From CAYNKA01 sp964397655 (GTDB lineage: Bacteria > Spirochaetota > Spirochaetia > DTKZ01), in assembly GCA_964397655.1 (NCBI GenBank), contig CAYNKA010000001.1, forward strand, positions 372,001 through 436,000: a stretch of 64,000 nt of DNA, in the 5' to 3' direction. The translations under genes were made by a program, and so were the position numbers. A model generated the notes under the pieces. It had not been told where the DNA came from, did no database searches, and saw only the letters and a list, made by a program, of their open reading frames with translations. Of the stretch, positions 50,219 to 60,324 are shown piece by piece (positions within the stretch are counted from its first letter, which is position 1; every line of letters starts with the position of its first letter).

Positions 50219-51072
50219 GCAACATCTCCAAACGACTGATTTTTTTCTTCGTCGCCTTTCCGGCGCTCATCATCCTCGTCGTATTTCTACCCCAACGCCA
50301 TCATCTGGCCTTCAATCTCGTATCCTCCGTCGCCGTCGGAGCGGCCGCCCTCGAGGTTGCCAACATCTTCAGAAATCGCGGGGTCGCCCTCTCCTCCCTC
50401 GTCTGTTTCCTGCTTTCCTTCCTGGGACCGGCGAGTTCATACCTCAGGATTTCCGGAATGGTCGAATTCTCCATCTACCCTTTGGCGGCCGTAGTCGTCA
50501 TGATGATTCTCTTCAGCAGGGAAATTTTCAAAAAATCCGAGCTCGAATTCAAGGACGTCCTCTTTCGTCTCTCCGGCTACGCCTTCGTCGCCGTGTATCC
50601 CGGCTTCTTCGGTTCCTACGTAGTCCGTCTGAGCGCGTTTCCCCATGCTGCTGCGATTCTGCTCGCCTTCATCGCCGTCACCTACCTGAACGACTCGACG
50701 GCTTGGGCGTCCGGCGTTCTCTGGGGAAACGGCACACGGAACATACTTGCGGTGAGCCCCAACAAGAGTCTCATCGGATTTCTCTTCGGTTTCCTCACGT
50801 CGATCGCAGTCATGGTCGCCGGGAGGCTGATCGCCCCGTCCGCCTTTCCGATGAGCGTCGCGCACGCCGCCCTCATGGGAGCAGTCCTCGGCGCGACGAC
50901 GATCCTCGGCGATCTCGCGGAATCGGCCCTCAAGCGCTCCGCGGTCGTCAAGGATTCCGGACAGATCATCCCCGGAAGAGGGGGGGTGCTCGATTCCATC
51001 GATTCTCCCCTGTTCAACGCCCCCGTATTCTTCTATCTGTACTGGGCTGTCACTTCGGTCGGGAACTCATGA
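50215..51072 (+). CDS. cdsA: phosphatidate cytidylyltransferase
   Basis: Makes CDP-diacylglycerol from phosphatidate and CTP in the inner membrane. 285 residues, about eight hydrophobic segments. The CdsA signature is near the end: SALKRSAVVKDSGQIIPGRG followed by GVLDSIDS, supplying the metal-binding acidic residues, although the usual GHGG is GRGG here. Start at 50215 overlaps the uppS stop (ATGA); the stop overlaps the dxr start in the same way. Confidence 0.92.
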   Translation: MSNISKRLIFFFVAFPALIILVVFLPQRHHLAFNLVSSVAVGAAALEVANIFRNRGVALSSLVCFLLSFLGPASSYLRISGMVEFSIYPLAAVVVMMILFSREIFKKSELEFKDVLFRLSGYAFVAVYPGFFGSYVVRLSAFPHAAAILLAFIAVTYLNDSTAWASGVLWGNGTRNILAVSPNKSLIGFLFGFLTSIAVMVAGRLIAPSAFPMSVAHAALMGAVLGATTILGDLAESALKRSAVVKDSGQIIPGRGGVLDSIDSPLFNAPVFFYLYWAVTSVGNS

Positions 51073-52208
51073 CGAAACGCATCATCCTCCTCGGCGCGAC
51101 CGGATCCATAGGGAAAAGCACGGTCGAGGTCGCGGAAAAATTCAAGGACCTCTTCCGGATCGTGGCGCTTTCCGCTCACGGGAAGGAAGAAGAGCTTCTT
51201 TCCCTCGCCGATCGCCTCGACGTATCCGAGCTCGCGCTCTCCGGGAAAGAACCATCGAGCCCCCGCATAAAGCGTTCCGGACCGAAAGGGCTCGTCTCTC
51301 TGATCGAGGAAACCGAGGCGGATTATGTGGTCAACGCAGTCTCCGGTGCCGCCGGCTTCCTCCCCTCCGTGGCCGCGATCGCGGCCGGGAAGAAACTCGC
51401 CCTCGCCAACAAGGAGACGCTGGTCATGGCGGGCTCCTACGTGAAAAAGCTCGCCGGGGAAAAGGCTGTTCCCGTCCTTCCGGTCGACTCCGAGCATTCG
51501 GCGGTGTTCCTCATGTATCATCGCTTCGGCGCCGATCAGGTCGAAAACGTCATCCTGACCGCTTCGGGAGGCGCTTTCCGCGACCTCCCGAAGGAAAAGC
51601 TCGCCGATGTCACTCCGTCGGATGCCCTCAGGCATCCGACGTGGAGCATGGGGGAGAAGATCACCATCGACTCGGCTTCCCTCGCGAACAAGGGGCTCGA
51701 GGTCATCGAGGCGCATCACCTTTTCGACATGCCCCCGGACCGCATCAAAGTGCTCGTCCACCCGCAGAGCTACGTGCATTCGATCATCGAGACCCGCGAG
51801 GGTTCCCTCTACGCTCAGATCGGCAGACCCGACATGAAGACTCCGATCCTGAACGCCCTCACCTATCCGGAGGCGGCGGTAAATCCTTCGGGGCGGTTCA
51901 GCCTCGCAGGCATGAGCCTGACGTTCGCCGATCCCGATCCGGACAAGTACCCCATGCTCGCCTTGGCGTACGAGTCGCTCCGTGCGGGAGGGGCCTGCCC
52001 TCTGGTGTACAATGCTGCGAACGAAATCGCGGTGGCGGCCTTCGTTCGCGGTGAAATCGGTTTCCCGGGCATCTGGGCCCTCGTCGAGAGGACGCTCGCC
52101 TCTCGTCCGTGGACGAAGGAACCCGATTCGGTCGAAGCCGTTCTCCAAACCGATGCTGAAGCTCGTTCCGTTGCCGTGGCGATCCTGTCGTCCTCGGGAA
52201 GAAGGTAA
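51069..52208 (+). CDS. dxr: 1-deoxy-D-xylulose 5-phosphate reductoisomerase
   Basis: NADPH enzyme of the MEP isoprenoid pathway, making 2-C-methylerythritol 4-phosphate. 379 residues. NADPH loop GATGSIGKST (9-18), ALANKETLVMAG, metal-binding DSEHSAVF near residue 140, the flexible-loop and substrate segment TASGGAFRDLP, and DSASLANKGLEVIEAHHLF. ATG 51069 overlaps the cdsA stop. The pathway feeds UppS two genes upstream. Confidence 0.95.
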   Translation: MTKRIILLGATGSIGKSTVEVAEKFKDLFRIVALSAHGKEEELLSLADRLDVSELALSGKEPSSPRIKRSGPKGLVSLIEETEADYVVNAVSGAAGFLPSVAAIAAGKKLALANKETLVMAGSYVKKLAGEKAVPVLPVDSEHSAVFLMYHRFGADQVENVILTASGGAFRDLPKEKLADVTPSDALRHPTWSMGEKITIDSASLANKGLEVIEAHHLFDMPPDRIKVLVHPQSYVHSIIETREGSLYAQIGRPDMKTPILNALTYPEAAVNPSGRFSLAGMSLTFADPDPDKYPMLALAYESLRAGGACPLVYNAANEIAVAAFVRGEIGFPGIWALVERTLASRPWTKEPDSVEAVLQTDAEARSVAVAILSSSGRR

Positions 52209-52213
52209 TCAAG

Positions 52214-53581
52214 GTGATATTGAAGATAGTGTTCGGCTTGTTGGGACTGGGCGGCGTCGTATTCATCCATGAAGCCGGTCATTTCATCGCTGCGAAGCTC
52301 GCGGGAATCGAAGTCGAGGTTTTCTCCATCGGCTGGGGATTGCGTCTTTTCTCCTTCACCTGGAGGGGGACCGAATACCGCATATCCCTTTTCCCCGTAG
52401 GAGGTTACTGCAAACTCAAGGGCGAGGATGCAGTCAGGAAGGCCTGGGAGACGGCCTCCGGCATAGTCGAGAACGACAAGGGATCGTTCTTCGGGGCCTC
52501 TCCCTGGCGAAGGATACTCGTCGCCGTATCCGGTCCCGCGGCGAATTTCTGCTTCGCCATCGTCGCCTTCAGTCTCGTCTGGATCATAGGCTTCACCTAC
52601 TCGACGTTCGGCAACAGGATCGTTCTCGAATCCGACTATCCTTCACGTCCCGACGGGGTCGTGTATCCCGCGACCGATGCGGGCCTCCTAACCGGTGATT
52701 ACGTAACCGAGATCGACGGCAGGCCGGTCGCGACCTATCGCGATCTCCAGGAAACCGTGGCGAAGAATCCGGAAAAAACGCTCAGCCTCACCTATAAGCG
52801 GGACGGCGCCGTCCGTACCGCGACGATCCGGCCGACACTCAACAAGGAAACCGGAGCCGGCAGGATAGGCGTATACGCGTGGATCGAGCCCCGGGTCGAA
52901 TCCGTCAGAAAGGATTCCGCCGCCTACATCGCGGGAGTCAAGCCCGGCGACCTGATCGTCTCGGTGAACGGCATCGGAGTTTCCCATACCCTCGAAATAC
53001 TCAAGGCCGTCCGCGACGCGAAATCGACCCCGCTCGCATTGGTGATGGACCGTGGGGGAAAGTCCGTCTCCACCTCAGTGATCCCCCACATCGACGAGAC
53101 CGGAAAACCCGATCTCGGGATCTCCTTCAAGCCCGTCCAATTCTCGTCCCGTCCCGTGAGCCTTCCGGAGGCCTTCGGCCTCGGCCTCGACGAAACCCTG
53201 GACACCCTGATTATGACCGTGAAGGGTCTCGGCCTTCTCTTCCGGGGAGTGGATCTTTCTCAAGCGGTCTCGGGCCCGGTAAGGATTACGTATTTCGTCG
53301 GGGAAGTAGCCGCCCAAGGATTCAGCCGGAACCTTTCCTCCGGCATAACGTCCATCCTCAACTTCCTCAGCCTCCTCAGCGTAGCTCTCTTCTTCATGAA
53401 TCTTCTTCCGATTCCGGCTCTGGACGGCGGGCTCATCCTCGTCTTCCTCGCCGAGGTCATACTGCGCAGGCCCCTTAGGCAGCGGTTTCTCTTCCGCTAC
53501 CAGTACATCGGGCTCATCATCATCTTCGCGCTCATCTTTCTTTCGACGATGAGCGATGTATTCTATTTCTTCCGCCGCTGA
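52214..53581 (+). CDS. rseP: site-2 intramembrane protease RseP
   Basis: Zinc metalloprotease that cuts transmembrane segments of regulatory proteins. 455 residues. HEAGH at residues 19-23 in the first membrane helix supplies two zinc ligands; the third comes from the C-terminal NLLPIPALDGG (LDG motif). Two PDZ domains occupy about 130-215 and 220-305, with YIAGVKPGDLIVSVNGIGVSH in the second. Four membrane segments in total. Start taken as GTG 52214 (GAAGG upstream); TTG 52220 is nearly as good. Last of the conserved block; the propeller gene follows after 33 nt. Confidence 0.93.
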   Translation: MILKIVFGLLGLGGVVFIHEAGHFIAAKLAGIEVEVFSIGWGLRLFSFTWRGTEYRISLFPVGGYCKLKGEDAVRKAWETASGIVENDKGSFFGASPWRRILVAVSGPAANFCFAIVAFSLVWIIGFTYSTFGNRIVLESDYPSRPDGVVYPATDAGLLTGDYVTEIDGRPVATYRDLQETVAKNPEKTLSLTYKRDGAVRTATIRPTLNKETGAGRIGVYAWIEPRVESVRKDSAAYIAGVKPGDLIVSVNGIGVSHTLEILKAVRDAKSTPLALVMDRGGKSVSTSVIPHIDETGKPDLGISFKPVQFSSRPVSLPEAFGLGLDETLDTLIMTVKGLGLLFRGVDLSQAVSGPVRITYFVGEVAAQGFSRNLSSGITSILNFLSLLSVALFFMNLLPIPALDGGLILVFLAEVILRRPLRQRFLFRYQYIGLIIIFALIFLSTMSDVFYFFRR

Positions 53582-53614
53582 GGCGGAGGCTTTCGCGTCC
53601 GAGGTGCCCTCTCT

Positions 53615-55708
53615 ATGAAAAGACCGCTTGCGGCGACCGTGTTCCTGATCCTTGGAACCCTTTCCTTTTCCGCAGAAAAACCCCGCATCTTCGTGCATTC
53701 CGGCCATCCCGACGGCATCCTCTGTCTCGCGAAGGACCCCGTGAGAGGCCTCCTCTTCACGGGAGGCAGGGACGGGGCCGTCAGAGTATGGCGGGAGGAA
53801 GGGTTCGAACCCGTCGCGCGCATCCAAGCGTCTCCTTTCGCGGTAAGGAAGATGGCGGCCCATCCCCGCTCTTCGGAGATCGCGGTCGTCGAGTCGGACG
53901 GATCGAGCTTCACCATGAGCGTCTGGGACTGGGAGCGAAACGTCAAGAAATTCTCAGTGTTCCTCCCGGAACTGCCGTCCATATTCCAGTATTCCCCTCA
54001 GGGCAACTTCATCATCGCGAGCAGGACGGATTGGAAGAGCCTTCTCTTCTTCGACGCTTCGAACGGAAGGCCGCTTCCCTACTTCTCCTCAGGCTTCGGC
54101 ATCGTTTCCTTCATCTTCCTTTCTTCGAGCGAGAACACGATGGTGAGCTATACGCCGTCTACCGGAACTTTCATTTACTGGAACCTGAGGCAGGGCACGA
54201 GAAAACAGACCGTCATGAGCATGCCGGAACTCAGGAACCTCTCCCTCTACAACGAGAGGTACGCGGCCGCATCCGCGGGAACCGATCTCGTTATCATAGA
54301 CCTCGTCACCGGGGCCGTGGCGGCATCTTCATACTGCGAGGCGGTCAAGAAAATCATCACCGACGACAAGAGCGGAACTATCGTGACCATATCCGGTGAA
54401 GGCTCTTCCACGGAACTCCAGACCTGGAGATTCCGCTTCTCCTCTTCCTCATCGGGACCGGAACCCCTCCATCCCGGAATAGGCGTGAAGATCCCGGAAG
54501 ACACCCAGGATACGGTTTTCGGCAAAAACAGAGTCTACCTCGCGGGGAACGGTCTATCCTCCTTCGATCCCGGGAGCTGGGAAACGAGAGTCCTTTCGGA
54601 ACCGTCCATCGAAAGGGCGAGCGACGCGTTCCCGGTCGGGGATTCCCTCCATATCGTCACCGCAGACCGCGTCTACAGGTTTTCCTCCGACTTCTTCTCG
54701 GCTCCCGCGGGAAACAAGCTCCCGAAGGCGAAATTCCTCGACGTGGATAAGATAGAAAATCCATTCAAAGAGCCGGCCTTTCTCTCCTCCCCGTCCACGG
54801 ACCAGGCCTTTCTTTGGAAACGCGGCGAGGACAGGGGCGAGATCCTCAAGATGGATCCCCGGACCGGCGCGGTCCTCGCCAGGCTGTCGGTATTCGGCAC
54901 TCCGCTTCTTCACGTCCAATCATCTGCCGAGTATCTCCTTTGTCTCGAAAAGAGCGGCTCCATCAAAAAGATTTCCACATTGGATTTCCGGCCATCGTTC
55001 GAATTCACTTCGACCGGATTTCAAAGCGTCGTATCGCTCGGGCAATACGGCATTCTCGCCGGGCAGAACAGCACGGGAAATTCGAAGCTTCCTCTCGTGT
55101 CGATCAATCCCGACACCGGTGAAACCGTTTCCCTCCGGCATCCCTCCGTGTTCTTCTTCTTCAACATGGAGTACGACTCGAGACGGGAAAAGATCTATCT
55201 TCTCGGACTCAGGAAGAACGAGGCGGGCAGGACGGAAACCGTCCTGCAATCGGCCTCCGCCTCGCAGCTCGAGACCTTCTCCGTGCTCACCTCGGTCGAT
55301 TCCATCGACCTTGAAGCCGACGTCCACGTGGACGGGAATTCGACGGCGTACACGAACATCGGTGGAGGCCCGATCCTTGCATGGAACGGGACGTCATGGA
55401 CACGATTCGAGCCGAACGGTAACCGTCCTTTGAGGCTTTCGTCGTCCGGGGACAAACTGTACGCGGTGAACCGCGACGGGACCGTCACGATCTGGGACAA
55501 GGCCACGGGAAGGGTCGTCTTCGATCTCTGCGTCTTCAAGGACGGGAATTGGATCGCATACACGCCGGCCGGGAATTTCCTCTCCTCCGCGGACGAAATA
55601 AACCTTCCGCGATACCTGGCTCTTTCATTCGGGGGGAAAATCCTGCCTGCGCAAAAAACTGAAACCTATCGTCTCTACGTGCCCGGCTCCGACGAACCCG
55701 GCCGCTGA
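53615..55708 (+). CDS. exported WD40-like beta-propeller protein
   Basis: 697 residues. Residues 1-19 form a signal peptide (MKRPLAATVFLILGTLSFSA), cut near SA-EKP, with no lipobox. The rest is built of short beta-rich repeats: GHPDGILCLAKDPVRGLLFTGG with DGAVRVWREE, then SVWDWER, IYWNLRQG, a long middle of weaker blades, and DGTVTIWDKATGRVVFDL. The GH...W-D spacing resembles WD40 repeats, probably two propellers. Periplasmic scaffold or sensor is plausible; no catalytic residues are evident. GAGGTG lies before the ATG. Follows rseP by 33 nt and is probably co-transcribed. I cannot name an ortholog. Confidence 0.8.
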   Translation: MKRPLAATVFLILGTLSFSAEKPRIFVHSGHPDGILCLAKDPVRGLLFTGGRDGAVRVWREEGFEPVARIQASPFAVRKMAAHPRSSEIAVVESDGSSFTMSVWDWERNVKKFSVFLPELPSIFQYSPQGNFIIASRTDWKSLLFFDASNGRPLPYFSSGFGIVSFIFLSSSENTMVSYTPSTGTFIYWNLRQGTRKQTVMSMPELRNLSLYNERYAAASAGTDLVIIDLVTGAVAASSYCEAVKKIITDDKSGTIVTISGEGSSTELQTWRFRFSSSSSGPEPLHPGIGVKIPEDTQDTVFGKNRVYLAGNGLSSFDPGSWETRVLSEPSIERASDAFPVGDSLHIVTADRVYRFSSDFFSAPAGNKLPKAKFLDVDKIENPFKEPAFLSSPSTDQAFLWKRGEDRGEILKMDPRTGAVLARLSVFGTPLLHVQSSAEYLLCLEKSGSIKKISTLDFRPSFEFTSTGFQSVVSLGQYGILAGQNSTGNSKLPLVSINPDTGETVSLRHPSVFFFFNMEYDSRREKIYLLGLRKNEAGRTETVLQSASASQLETFSVLTSVDSIDLEADVHVDGNSTAYTNIGGGPILAWNGTSWTRFEPNGNRPLRLSSSGDKLYAVNRDGTVTIWDKATGRVVFDLCVFKDGNWIAYTPAGNFLSSADEINLPRYLALSFGGKILPAQKTETYRLYVPGSDEPGR

Positions 55709-55733
55709 TTCGGAAAGAGGAAAGCAACTTTCT

Positions 55734-56027
55734 TCAATGAGAGGGATTCGACCTCACCTTCCCTATGGCCTTCTTCACCGCCTCGTGGATCTCTTCGTGA
55801 TACTCCCCCTGTTCCAGCGTGGAGGCGTACAGGCTGCCGAGAAGCGAAACCCGGTAGAGAGGCCTGATGCTGTTGAGCGCCAGAGCCGCCATGTCCAGGA
55901 TGCAATCCTCGCAGCGGCAGGTTTCCTTGTTCTCCTCGCTTTCCAGCTGTTTTTCCATTTCCTCGACGACAAGGCGTTCGGCTTCGTTCACCAGCGTTTC
56001 GAATTCGTATTTATCCTTTAGCGCCAT
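55734..56027 (-). CDS. ComFB-family protein
   Basis: 97 residues. Family marks: a four-Cys-type motif TCRCEDCILDMAALALN and PLYRVSLLGSLYA. ComFB was named from a Bacillus competence operon, and cyanobacterial members have been reported to bind cyclic di-GMP. I infer the same for this protein only as a possibility. AGGAGGAA lies 4 nt before the ATG. Single gene with its own promoter, convergent with the propeller gene. Confidence 0.88.
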   Translation of the reverse strand: MALKDKYEFETLVNEAERLVVEEMEKQLESEENKETCRCEDCILDMAALALNSIRPLYRVSLLGSLYASTLEQGEYHEEIHEAVKKAIGKVRSNPSH

Positions 56028-56045
56028 TTATTCCTCCTGCATTCA

Positions 56046-56074
56046 AGTATAGAAAGGATTCGGGAAAACGACAA
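56046..56074 (-). promoter_or_regulatory. promoter of the ComFB-like gene
   Basis: Minus strand TTGTCG (56074-56069), 17-nt spacer, TATACT (56051-56046), 19 nt before the ATG. Confidence 0.65.
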
Positions 56075-56092
56075 TCTTTCCGCCCGGAAAAA

Positions 56093-57451
<1,359 letters not shown>

Positions 57452-57465
57452 GGGGGAGCTTCGGC

Positions 57466-57999
57466 TTACTCGGCTTTGGCTTCGGTTTCTTCCTCGGCCG
57501 CCGACGCTTGCGCGGGAGCAGCTGCCTTGGCTTCGGTTTCCTTCGTCTCCTTCGGATTGACCGCGACGGAGAGGACGGCTTCCTGATTGTCGTAGAGGCG
57601 GATCTTCACCTTGTAGTTGCCCTGGGCCTTGAGGGAATGCTCGGGGACCTCGATCTTCTTCTTCTCGATCACGATTCCGAGTTTCTGCAGCTCGTCCGCG
57701 ATGGTCGAATTGTTGACCGAGCCGAAAAGCTTTCCGTTGTCGCCCATGGGCATGACGATCTTCAAATTGACGGCTTCGATCTGTCCCTTCAGGCCGAGGG
57801 CCTGATTCCGCTTCTCTTCCTTCTTCTTCTCGATGATAGCCCGCCGGGATTCGATGAAGGCGAGGTTCGTCTTGTTGTAAGGCATGACGAGTTTCTTCGG
57901 GAGAAGGAAATTCCGGGCGTACCCCTTGGCTACGTCCTTGATGTCTCCTTCTTCGCCGAGATTCTTGACGTCTTGAATCAATATGACTTTCGTATTCAT
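57466..57999 (-). CDS. rplI: 50S ribosomal protein L9
   Basis: 177 residues. N-terminal domain MNTKVILIQDVKNLGEEGDI and KDVAKGYARNFLLPKKL is diagnostic; the central helix (KKKEEKRNQALGLKGQIEA) and C-terminal GSVNNSTIADEL follow. About 30 Ala/Glu-rich residues extend the normal end. ATG 57999 has AAAGGAG 9 nt upstream; longer frames have none. Confidence 0.95.
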   Translation of the reverse strand: MNTKVILIQDVKNLGEEGDIKDVAKGYARNFLLPKKLVMPYNKTNLAFIESRRAIIEKKKEEKRNQALGLKGQIEAVNLKIVMPMGDNGKLFGSVNNSTIADELQKLGIVIEKKKIEVPEHSLKAQGNYKVKIRLYDNQEAVLSVAVNPKETKETEAKAAAPAQASAAEEETEAKAE

Positions 58000-58003
58000 A
58001 GGA

Positions 58004-58987
58004 TCAGCTCCTTTCTTTGCTCCGATATTGTATCCACAATTCCGTGACTCCCAACAGCGGAATTCCCGCCGCGAGAAGAACATTTATTCCGGGGATGAAA
58101 ATGCAGAAGACGATGCAGAACGTGAAGACCATCCTCGATCCCCTGCTCATCCTCCCGGTCCAGGTCTTCAGTATTCCCATTCCCTGGCATCCGTACAGGA
58201 TCGTGGCCGTCAAGGCCGAGTTCCACAGGACGATCCGCGCGAATCCGAGGTCTGCCACCATGCCCAGGAACACTCCAGCCCAGGAAACGAGAAACCACCA
58301 CACCAGCGCGTCCGGCAGCCTGAAGGAAGCGAAGGATATCGCCTTTTCGCCGCCCTCCTCGTCGAGCCCCCTGCTCTTCAACGCTATCCTCACGCCTATG
58401 AGGTAGTTGAGTCCCAGCGTCAGCAGGTAGCCCGCCGCATAGGTGTACAGGAACACCTGCTTGGACAGCCTCGTCACCTGCTCGAGGATGACCTCGGGTC
58501 CTTCTCCGGCGGGCCCTATCGGTTCTCCCGTCTGGAAGGCCTTGATCATGGCCCGAACCTGGTATTTAAGGATCGCGTCGAATTCGGGGTTTTTGGCCAC
58601 GAACAGGACGAGCGGCAGGCTCATTACGACGGCAACCGCGCCCGCCAGGAGCAGTCTTTCGAAAAGACGCAACCTGCCCAACGCCGGGGCTTCCACGACG
58701 AGCACGCCGATGAGAAACCCGCCCGGAATGACGAGATCCATCGCGAACAGGTCCGGACGCGAGAACGCATCCGCAATCCTGGACAGCTGGAACAGTTTCA
58801 TTCCCAGGATTCCTCCGAAGGCGATGAGGCTGGCCAACGCTCCCGGAACGAATCCGCGCCGGCGATACACGATCACCAGCGGTATGACAAAGATCAGCAG
58901 GAAGAGGCTCAATTGGAAAAAAACCACCGCGAGAATTCCGAAGCCGACGATTTCCTTCGCAACCGCGCCTTTCTTACCCGGTTCCAT
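58004..58987 (-). CDS. membrane protein, DUF2232-like
   Basis: 327 residues with about eight hydrophobic segments (for example GFGILAVVFFQLSLFLLIFVI, position only). Position between rpsR and rplI and overall layout match the DUF2232 (YybS-like) membrane proteins found in this ribosomal-helicase cluster in several phyla. The function is unknown; some resemble ECF-type S components. I start at the second Met (58987), which begins MEPGKKG and leaves rpsR almost intact; the first Met at 59032 lies inside rpsR. Confidence 0.75.
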   Translation of the reverse strand: MEPGKKGAVAKEIVGFGILAVVFFQLSLFLLIFVIPLVIVYRRRGFVPGALASLIAFGGILGMKLFQLSRIADAFSRPDLFAMDLVIPGGFLIGVLVVEAPALGRLRLFERLLLAGAVAVVMSLPLVLFVAKNPEFDAILKYQVRAMIKAFQTGEPIGPAGEGPEVILEQVTRLSKQVFLYTYAAGYLLTLGLNYLIGVRIALKSRGLDEEGGEKAISFASFRLPDALVWWFLVSWAGVFLGMVADLGFARIVLWNSALTATILYGCQGMGILKTWTGRMSRGSRMVFTFCIVFCIFIPGINVLLAAGIPLLGVTELWIQYRSKERS

Positions 58988-58998
58988 ATCCCGGGTAT

Positions 58999-59352
58999 CT
59001 ATCTTTCCACGAAGGGCAGGAGCGCAAGGCATCTCGCCTTCTTCACTTCCTGGGCGAGAGCCCGCTGATGCTTCGCGCAGGTTCCCGTGATCCTTCTCGG
59101 AAGGATTTTGCCCCGATCCGTCGTGAACCGCCTGAGTCCGTCGGGATTCTTGTAATCCACCTTGAGTTTCTGAGTGCAGAACTTGCAGACTTTCTTCTTG
59201 AAGAAGACCTTGCCGCCTCTGCCCCTGGGGCCTCCCCTGCCGCCGCGGTCGGCCGCGGTTTTTTCCTCGCCCGGATCCTCGTCACGGCTTTCGATGGGTT
59301 CCTTCTCCTCTACGGCCGCGGGCTCTTCTTTTTCGATATATTCATCAGACAT
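58999..59352 (-). CDS. rpsR: 30S ribosomal protein S18, with N-terminal extension
   Basis: 117 residues. The C-terminal 70 are S18: KKKVCKFCTQKLKVDYKNPD, LRRFTTDRGKILPRRITGTC, and HQRALAQEVKKARCLALLPF. The CxxC plus later Cys pattern makes it the zinc-binding (C+) form. The first 48 residues are an acidic then Gly/Arg-rich tail (for example RGGRGGPRGRGGK), far longer than usual. It follows ssb by 21 nt. Confidence 0.95.
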   Translation of the reverse strand: MSDEYIEKEEPAAVEEKEPIESRDEDPGEEKTAADRGGRGGPRGRGGKVFFKKKVCKFCTQKLKVDYKNPDGLRRFTTDRGKILPRRITGTCAKHQRALAQEVKKARCLALLPFVER

Positions 59353-59373
59353 GCTTTTCCTCCAAATTGTCCC

Positions 59374-59802
59374 CTAGAAGGGGATGTCGTCTTCGAACGT
59401 CCCGGCTTTTCCGGGTTCCATGGGTTCGCCGCCGGCGGAATTTTCGTCTCTCGGGAACCTTTCCTGGCCTCCGCTCGAACGTCCGCCGAGAAGCTGGAGA
59501 TTGTTCGCCACGATGACGATCTTGCTCCGTTTCTGGCCGTCCTGCTCCCAGCGGTCCTGCCTGAGTTCCCCTTCCACCGCTACCTGCGTGCCCTTCGTCA
59601 GGTACTGGCTCACGCCCTCTCCCTGCTTGCCGAAAAGGGTGATGTCGAAAAAATGGGCCTCGTCGGTCCATTTGTCTCCCTGCTTCACCCTTCTGTTGAT
59701 GGCGATCGAGAAGGTGCAGATCGCGAGTCCCGAATTCGTGAATTTCAGCTGCGCGTCCCGGGTGAGCCTGCCGACCAGCACTACGTGATTGATGTCCGCC
59801 AT
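59374..59802 (-). CDS. ssb: single-stranded DNA-binding protein
   Basis: 142 residues. OB fold (1-108) with NHVVLVGRLTRDAQLKF, ICTFSIAINR, and GTQVAVEGELRQDRWE. A short Gly/Ser/Pro-rich tail ends in DDIPF, the conserved acidic tip that recruits partner enzymes. Between rpsF and rpsR, the classic arrangement. Confidence 0.95.
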   Translation of the reverse strand: MADINHVVLVGRLTRDAQLKFTNSGLAICTFSIAINRRVKQGDKWTDEAHFFDITLFGKQGEGVSQYLTKGTQVAVEGELRQDRWEQDGQKRSKIVIVANNLQLLGGRSSGGQERFPRDENSAGGEPMEPGKAGTFEDDIPF

Positions 59803-59816
59803 CTTTCGCTCCTCGC

Positions 59817-60101
59817 TCAGTTCTCGTCTTTGTTGACGACCATGACCTTGAGGAGCTCGGTTTTAAGTCTGAGGGTGTGTTCGATCTGGTGGGCCTTTTC
59901 GGGCTCCATGTCGGCTACGAATACGAGGTAATGACCCCTCGTTTCCTTCTTGACGGGATAGGCCAGGGAACGCTGTCCCAGGTCCTCCTCCCCGGTGATG
60001 GCGGCTCCGAGCCCGATGAGCTCGTTCTTCACGATTTCCTTGCCGCGCTGAAAGACGTCGTCTTCACCGCGAAAGACGCACGCCACCTCATAATGTCGCA
60101 T
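59817..60101 (-). CDS. rpsF: 30S ribosomal protein S6
   Basis: 94 residues. MRHYEVACVFRGEDD, GLGAAITGEEDLGQRSLAYPV with KKETRGHYLVF is the S6 pattern. I start at 60101, where AAGGAGGAA precedes the ATG by 5 nt. First gene of rpsF-ssb-rpsR-membrane gene-rplI-dnaB. S6 with S18 could feed back on the leader hairpin just upstream. Confidence 0.94.
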   Translation of the reverse strand: MRHYEVACVFRGEDDVFQRGKEIVKNELIGLGAAITGEEDLGQRSLAYPVKKETRGHYLVFVADMEPEKAHQIEHTLRLKTELLKVMVVNKDEN

Positions 60102-60154
60102 GGATTCCTCCTTGTGGACGTTTTGAAGACCGCCTTTCGACCGACGGAACGGCA

Positions 60155-60184
60155 ACGCCGTTGACTACCGTCCGAAAACGGCGT
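60155..60184 (-). ncRNA. rpsF leader hairpin, possible S6:S18 autoregulatory element
   Basis: Minus strand 8-bp perfect stem ACGCCGTT/AACGGCGT (60184-60177 with 60162-60155) and 14-nt loop, between the rpsF promoter and start. Many bacteria regulate rpsF through an S6:S18-binding hairpin with an exposed CCG; here the match is by position and shape only. Confidence 0.35.
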
Positions 60185-60233
60185 CCTTCGATATGAGCAA
60201 CGGACCAATTGCCGCTGCTAAAGAGGTTTAAGA

Positions 60234-60263
60234 AAACTATCACGAAGGTTCGGACGGTGTCAA
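60234..60263 (-). promoter_or_regulatory. promoter of the rpsF-dnaB operon
   Basis: Minus strand TTGACA (60263-60258), 18-nt spacer, TAGTTT (60239-60234). The leader to rpsF is about 125 nt, long enough for the hairpin at 60155-60184. Confidence 0.65.
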
Positions 60264-60324
60264 TGGTGAAAACCTCGGCTCAAGCACCCGGGGAGAAAGG
60301 CCGATACCTGTAGACGTACGCACC

